From assembly GCA_947179155.2 (NCBI GenBank), contig OX359275.1, forward strand, positions 41,091,898-41,155,897: 64,000 nucleotides of DNA, written 5' to 3'. Below the pieces are notes generated by a model. That model worked only from the letters and a program-made list of their open reading frames with translations. It was not told the origin of the DNA and searched no databases. Shown here in pieces: positions 59,800-64,000 of this stretch. A program made the translations under genes and the position numbers. Each line of letters opens with the position of its first letter. Position 1 is the first letter of the stretch. This stretch comes from Hedera helix. Its lineage: Eukaryota; Streptophyta; Magnoliopsida; Apiales; Araliaceae.

Positions 59800-61418
59800 A
59801 AGTAATGAACTCCTCACTTTTCCAATCAACTAGTTTACTTATCGAATTGCTCTAATAAAACAGCCACAATTTACAATCTTATATCATCGTACACATAATT
59901 ACGTTAATTCGGCTTACATTAAATTATTAAAAGTATTTTATAGATCTCTTTTTTTGACTATTTTTATTATTTTGTTTGCAATGAATTTACTTTAAATGAT
60001 TATTTGTAACTTAAAAATTAATATATTCTACTCTGTCTTAAAATCTTTTTTTCGTTTCACAAAAAATGTTTTAAATACACTTTTCACACAATTTAAGAAA
60101 AATAAAAATTGATAAAAGTGTATAAATAAGTCCCCAATTTAGGAAATATAAGATTATTATCGACTTTTTAAAAGTCAATTTGAGATATTTAAATTTTAAA
60201 TTTTATTTAATTCATTTAAAATTATAAAATTATAAATTTTATAATTAGTAGTATATTCATCTTTATATTAATTAAAATTAAATAAGTTACTCTAAATTTT
60301 AAAATTTAAAATATATAAAATTGACTTTCAAAAATTCAATGATGATCTTATATTTTGAAATTGTTGGAGTATTATTATATATGATATTGATATACTTTTG
60401 ATAATTGTATTATGATGCTTTAAAAATAAGTATTTAAGATAACAAAATGAAATTTATAATTACATGTTTTAATGTTCATTTAATAATAATTTGATATATA
60501 TACACACGCACACATACATACCAAACTCATTCAAAAATATAGTTCAGAGAGTTAAAATAAAAAAGTACATTGATTTAGATATTTTAGACATAATTATTAC
60601 ATTTATTCGTTCAGTATTCAATTTTCAATAAGAATCTCTTTTTCATTCAGTCATTTAAGCGTAATTAGTTATTCAAACCATTTTATTTAATTTTATCGAA
60701 CAGTCCTTTAATTTCATACAAGTCATTTTTATGGAGTATAGTAATAGTATGTTTATAATATTCATTTGTTAAAATTATTTTTGATCTATAGTAATAGTAT
60801 GTTTATAATATATATAAATTTTTTGAATCTTTAAAATGGACGTAATTGAAGTAGAAAGACAAAAGATTTCTATAGAAAAGTTCTAAAAAATTGTATGTGA
60901 TAAAATTGTCTTTAATACACAACGTGTTGATATTAAATATTTTTTTTCTCTAAAAAACATAATTTATGCGATTAACTAATTGTTATGAGTAAAAGAAATA
61001 TATTTTTTTTCATTGGTAGCATAAAATGTTATAATATTTTTAAGTTTACATCACAATTCAATTATTGTATATATTATTACACTATTAAACTAAACGTTGA
61101 ATAAATTTATGAGTAAATATGAAATTTTTACAGCACATGTAGTAAGTAGTTAAACATGATGTTGAAACGACCACTCAGAAGGGGAGAATATGGAAACCCT
61201 CGTACGCTTTGAACTTTACGGCAAAACATGCAAATATATGGAGTAATTAATGGCATACGGTCTAACATTGTAGTAGTAATAAACAACTATATATAGCGAG
61301 CAAGGTCGTTGTCTCCATGGATTTATTGTACGTTTGGGATCCATCGATCGAGAACTTCGATAATTCTTTGAGCAAAGCTAAATTGAATTGATCATGCCGC
61401 CTATGCATGGTACGAAAA
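59800..61418. other. Spacer and 3' flank of bHLH copy B
   Basis: AT-rich, nothing recognised except a short direct repeat TATAGTAATAGTATGTTTAT at about 60736 and 60788. Confidence 0.5.
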
Positions 61419-62410
61419 TTAATGTAGAGCTGATCGTAGATTTCTCACAAGATCCTTCACAGTTAAACAAAATTCATCGTCCATCTGCAACAATTAATCA
61501 AATAGTATTTCCTTTGATAATTAGTCTACATATATGAACTAACTAGGAAATTATATTTATTTGCGTACAAACTTGGATGAAATTGCGGTTGATCGATTAA
61601 AATTACCTGAGCAACTACGGCAACAACTAGGGCATAATCCCCAAATGGCAAGACATTACTGTTAATGACAATGAGATGAAGCTTCTCTATTTCGCTCAGC
61701 ATTTTGGGTACCAATCCTTTCTGTTTCTCACAGTGTATTCTAATGAGAACATTCTTCTCCGACACTGTAGCTTCTATTTCTGGAACTGCTTTATTTAAGC
61801 AGCCACTAGAGTTGACATCACTTGAAGATGAATCACCATCGTCTGCTGGAAGCTGACAACTATTTAGAGAGACAAATGACTCCTCCGGTTTCTTCTTCTT
61901 GATCTGTTCCTCGAGCAATTTTACACGTTCTTGAAGATGTTTCAAATACTTGATAGCATCTCCGAGTACTGATGCTTTGTCCAACTGTAATCAAGTACAA
62001 ATTAATAGTAAGATATGAACGGAGTTTAATTTGTCAAACATATATATATCGGGCAAAGTAGCCAGCAATTTTTTTTTGAGCGGGATCAAGACATTATACT
62101 ATAAGGTCATGAATAACTTACTGAGATCTGAGTTCCCGGTCCAAATTTTATAGATAATTTTATACTTATTTGTTAAAATAAGATTATTATTTTTTATATT
62201 TGCTGCAGCCTGCAAGTATGCACATTTATAGTACACAAAGTAGAGTGAAAATATGTAGTTTTTCATTTTAAAATGAAGACTACTTTATCAAACTTAGAGC
62301 AAAACAATGCAATGTTCCAATCAGATGAATGATTTTTCAAATTAAAGCGGACTCGTTTAATTTTAATGACTAATTAAGGAGTAATAATTTACTATTTAGT
62401 ATGCAAATTA

Positions 62411-62458
<48 letters not shown>

Positions 62459-63258
62459 TTGTATCTACCTTCTTCAGTCCAGGAACAATAGCTGAAAGAG
62501 CTATGAAGCGCTCGGTGAGCCTCTCTCTCCTCTTTCTTTCAGCAATAACATGATCTTGAGCATGTGAAGGAGTTCTAGACAATATTGTGCTACTATTAGA
62601 CCTCTTAGTCCCCTGACCACCTTTTGACGAGTAGATGATGCTTTTATCATCCAAATTATACGTTTGGCTCAAATCTTCGCATGTGACTAGCTCATCCTTA
62701 GGCACCAACACGGTGGAGACTAGATCTACACAAGATGTTCTAGAATCGGTAGGCTGTGAACTAAAATTTCCGAACGAAATTAGGTGGGAAGATGAGGGTG
62801 AAGAAGAATCTTTAGCTAATAGAACATCTGAATTCCAAGTGTTTGTTTTGATTTGCTTGGTAGGTGGCTCAAAGCAATGATCGGAAATATCAATAGTGGT
62901 CATCTTATGATTAATCTTGTTTTCTCGATCCATGGCAAGGAAAGAGGTGTAGCAATCGGAAGATATCGACGACTTTGTGAAATTCTCTTCAGGTGAAGAT
63001 ACTAGATATTGTTCCGCTGTTAACTCATCCAATGCGTCGAACCGAAGCGAGTTCAACTCGAAGTGGTTCATGATGTTGCACTCATCAACCGTTGCCTGTA
63101 AATTAAAATTAATCCGAAGAAAAAAAAAAGATTAAATATTGGAGTAGCAATATTCAAGATGTGTCATAAATATTATTGATAAATCGATATGAAACTATAT
63201 GATAAAATTAAATTTTCATTAGTTTTACCTGTTGGGAGTTCCATCTTAATACTGACAT
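61419..63258 (-). CDS. bHLH transcription factor, subgroup IVa (copy B)
   Basis: Tandem homologue of 50714-52411, same predicted role. Exons: 63258-63229, 63095-62469, 61984-61607, 61484-61419; all phase 0, GT-AG. Product 366 aa. The first exon gives MSVLRWNSQQ, less conserved than copy A's MDISSALWLSEL; the in-frame Met in MNHFELN is an alternative start. The basic region DHVIAERKRRERL (about 191-203) keeps H-E-R. The third exon starts LDKASVLGDAIKYLKHLQERV, with Leu where copy A has Met. The ACT-like part starts at EIEATVSEKNVLIRIH, and the last exon encodes MDDEFCLTVKDLVRNLRSALH. A 5'-UTR intron at 63407-63299 has good GT-AG. A (TA)n of about 21 units lies in intron 2 close to the donor. 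The middle region (residues about 40-180) is Ser/Thr-rich and differs most from copy A. Intact by inspection. Confidence 0.92.
62414..62456. repeat. (TA)n microsatellite in intron 2 of bHLH copy B
   Basis: About 21 TA units starting roughly 12 bp inside the intron from the donor at 62468-62467. Confidence 0.95.
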
Positions 63259-63477
63259 TTCCGTTAATTGTGCCGAGATATGGATGAAAGTATTGATCCT
63301 GATACAACAATATACATCATTAATAAACAACTTTAGGTTTTCATTACATTGAAAGCATGAAAGGGTTTCAAAGAAGGAACCCTGGCTAATATTGAAGCTT
63401 AATTACCTGTGTTCAAAGAATACAAATGGCTCCAATTAAGTGTTCAATAATTATGGAGAGTTTCCTTCTTATAGTTG

Positions 63478-63486
63478 TATATATAT
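63478..63486 (-). promoter_or_regulatory. Candidate TATA box of bHLH copy B
   Basis: Minus-strand ATATATATA about 70 bp upstream of the donor of the proposed 5'-UTR exon (63408), which leaves room for a leader exon of about 40 bp. Confidence 0.4.
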
Positions 63487-64000
63487 TCAATTAATTCAGT
63501 ACTATACATATATATACACACACCGAAACCATCATTCCCTGTGTTTTTAGCTTTTTGTCGTTTTCTTTTTTTCTTCTACATGTCTCTGTATGCCTAGTTG
63601 TCTACCTAGCTCGTTGACGCGATAAAGAACATTCACACTTGATCTAAAATAAATAAACTTGGAGGTCGATATGAAAAGATATGTCAAATCTACAAGGTAA
63701 TAAAATAATTAAATCCCCAGAAATAATTCTGAAAATGATAGTCCAGCAAAGCCTATGATTGTGGTACTTATAGATTAATGCAATTAATTTCATGGCCCTT
63801 TTATTTTTTTTTATTTTTTTTCTGTATTTACACGTATCATAGTTTCTAGAAAGTAAATTAATGCCCCCAAAGAAATGTTATTCTTGTACATTAATCAAAG
63901 CCAAACGTGTTAGATTACGATGATTTTTCTAGGGTTTAATACGACCTAGGTTGTTCTAAGGGCTTAAGGCCAATCTATGGAGCAAATTGAGGCGAGATTA
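63487..64000. other. Upstream of bHLH copy B
   Basis: Promoter-proximal and intergenic sequence. No G-box like that of copy A was seen. No further gene before the window ends. Confidence 0.5.

Noticed and set aside
1..64000. tRNA, rRNA, snRNA genes, CRISPR arrays, organelle-DNA insertions
   Set aside because: None recognised. The only tRNA-like sequence is the drifted A/B boxes of the SINE. No spaced repeat array, and no long GC-balanced organellar segment was recognised.

Overview
The window is nuclear DNA from a dicot-type flowering plant. It is AT-rich, its genes have GT-AG introns, and the space between them is filled with microsatellites, inverted-repeat MITEs, LINE remnants and other decayed transposons. 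I cannot name the species.

Only three loci look like intact protein-coding genes, all on the minus strand. (1) 25648-29596 is a two-exon CLAVATA1-class LRR receptor kinase of the BAM1 type, about 1020 aa, with a Stowaway MITE in its only intron. (2) 50714-52411 and (3) 61419-63258 are two tandem bHLH transcription factors of subgroup IVa (the Arabidopsis bHLH18/19/20/25/NAI1 group). They share exon layout, intron phases and a 5'-UTR intron, so they arose by local duplication. Two broken host genes are visible: a multi-exon hexokinase pseudogene (35430-38496, minus) with frameshifts, degenerate active-site loops and lost splice sites, and a short captured fragment of an SDI1/MS5-type TPR gene (3570-3745, minus) inside a transposon-like repeat.

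Layout: 1-5.3 kb holds SSRs, three foldback elements and the repeat with the captured fragment. 5.3-7.8 kb is a complete small non-autonomous LTR retrotransposon (two LTRs, 5-bp target-site duplication), with a MITE in its downstream LTR. 9.08-9.24 kb is a MITE with a perfect 9-bp duplication. 10.49-14.57 kb is a 5'-truncated L1-type LINE with a perfect 11-14 bp duplication. 14.6-25.6 kb is AT-rich intergenic DNA with MITEs. 25.6-29.6 kb is BAM1. 29.6-35.4 kb is AT-rich with long SSRs. 35.4-38.5 kb is the hexokinase pseudogene. 39.0-39.15 kb is a probable tRNA-derived SINE. 39.2-43.2 kb is an older LINE broken by nested DNA transposons. 44.45-45.47 kb is another LINE 3' remnant. 45.6-47.4 kb is a composite hAT-like element. 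50.7-64 kb is the bHLH pair with MITE-filled spacers.

BAM1 would act at the plasma membrane in CLE-peptide signalling and the bHLH pair in the nucleus; nothing in the sequence ties them into one pathway. The richest content is the transposon archaeology: several insertions can be dated relative to each other because their target-site duplications are readable.
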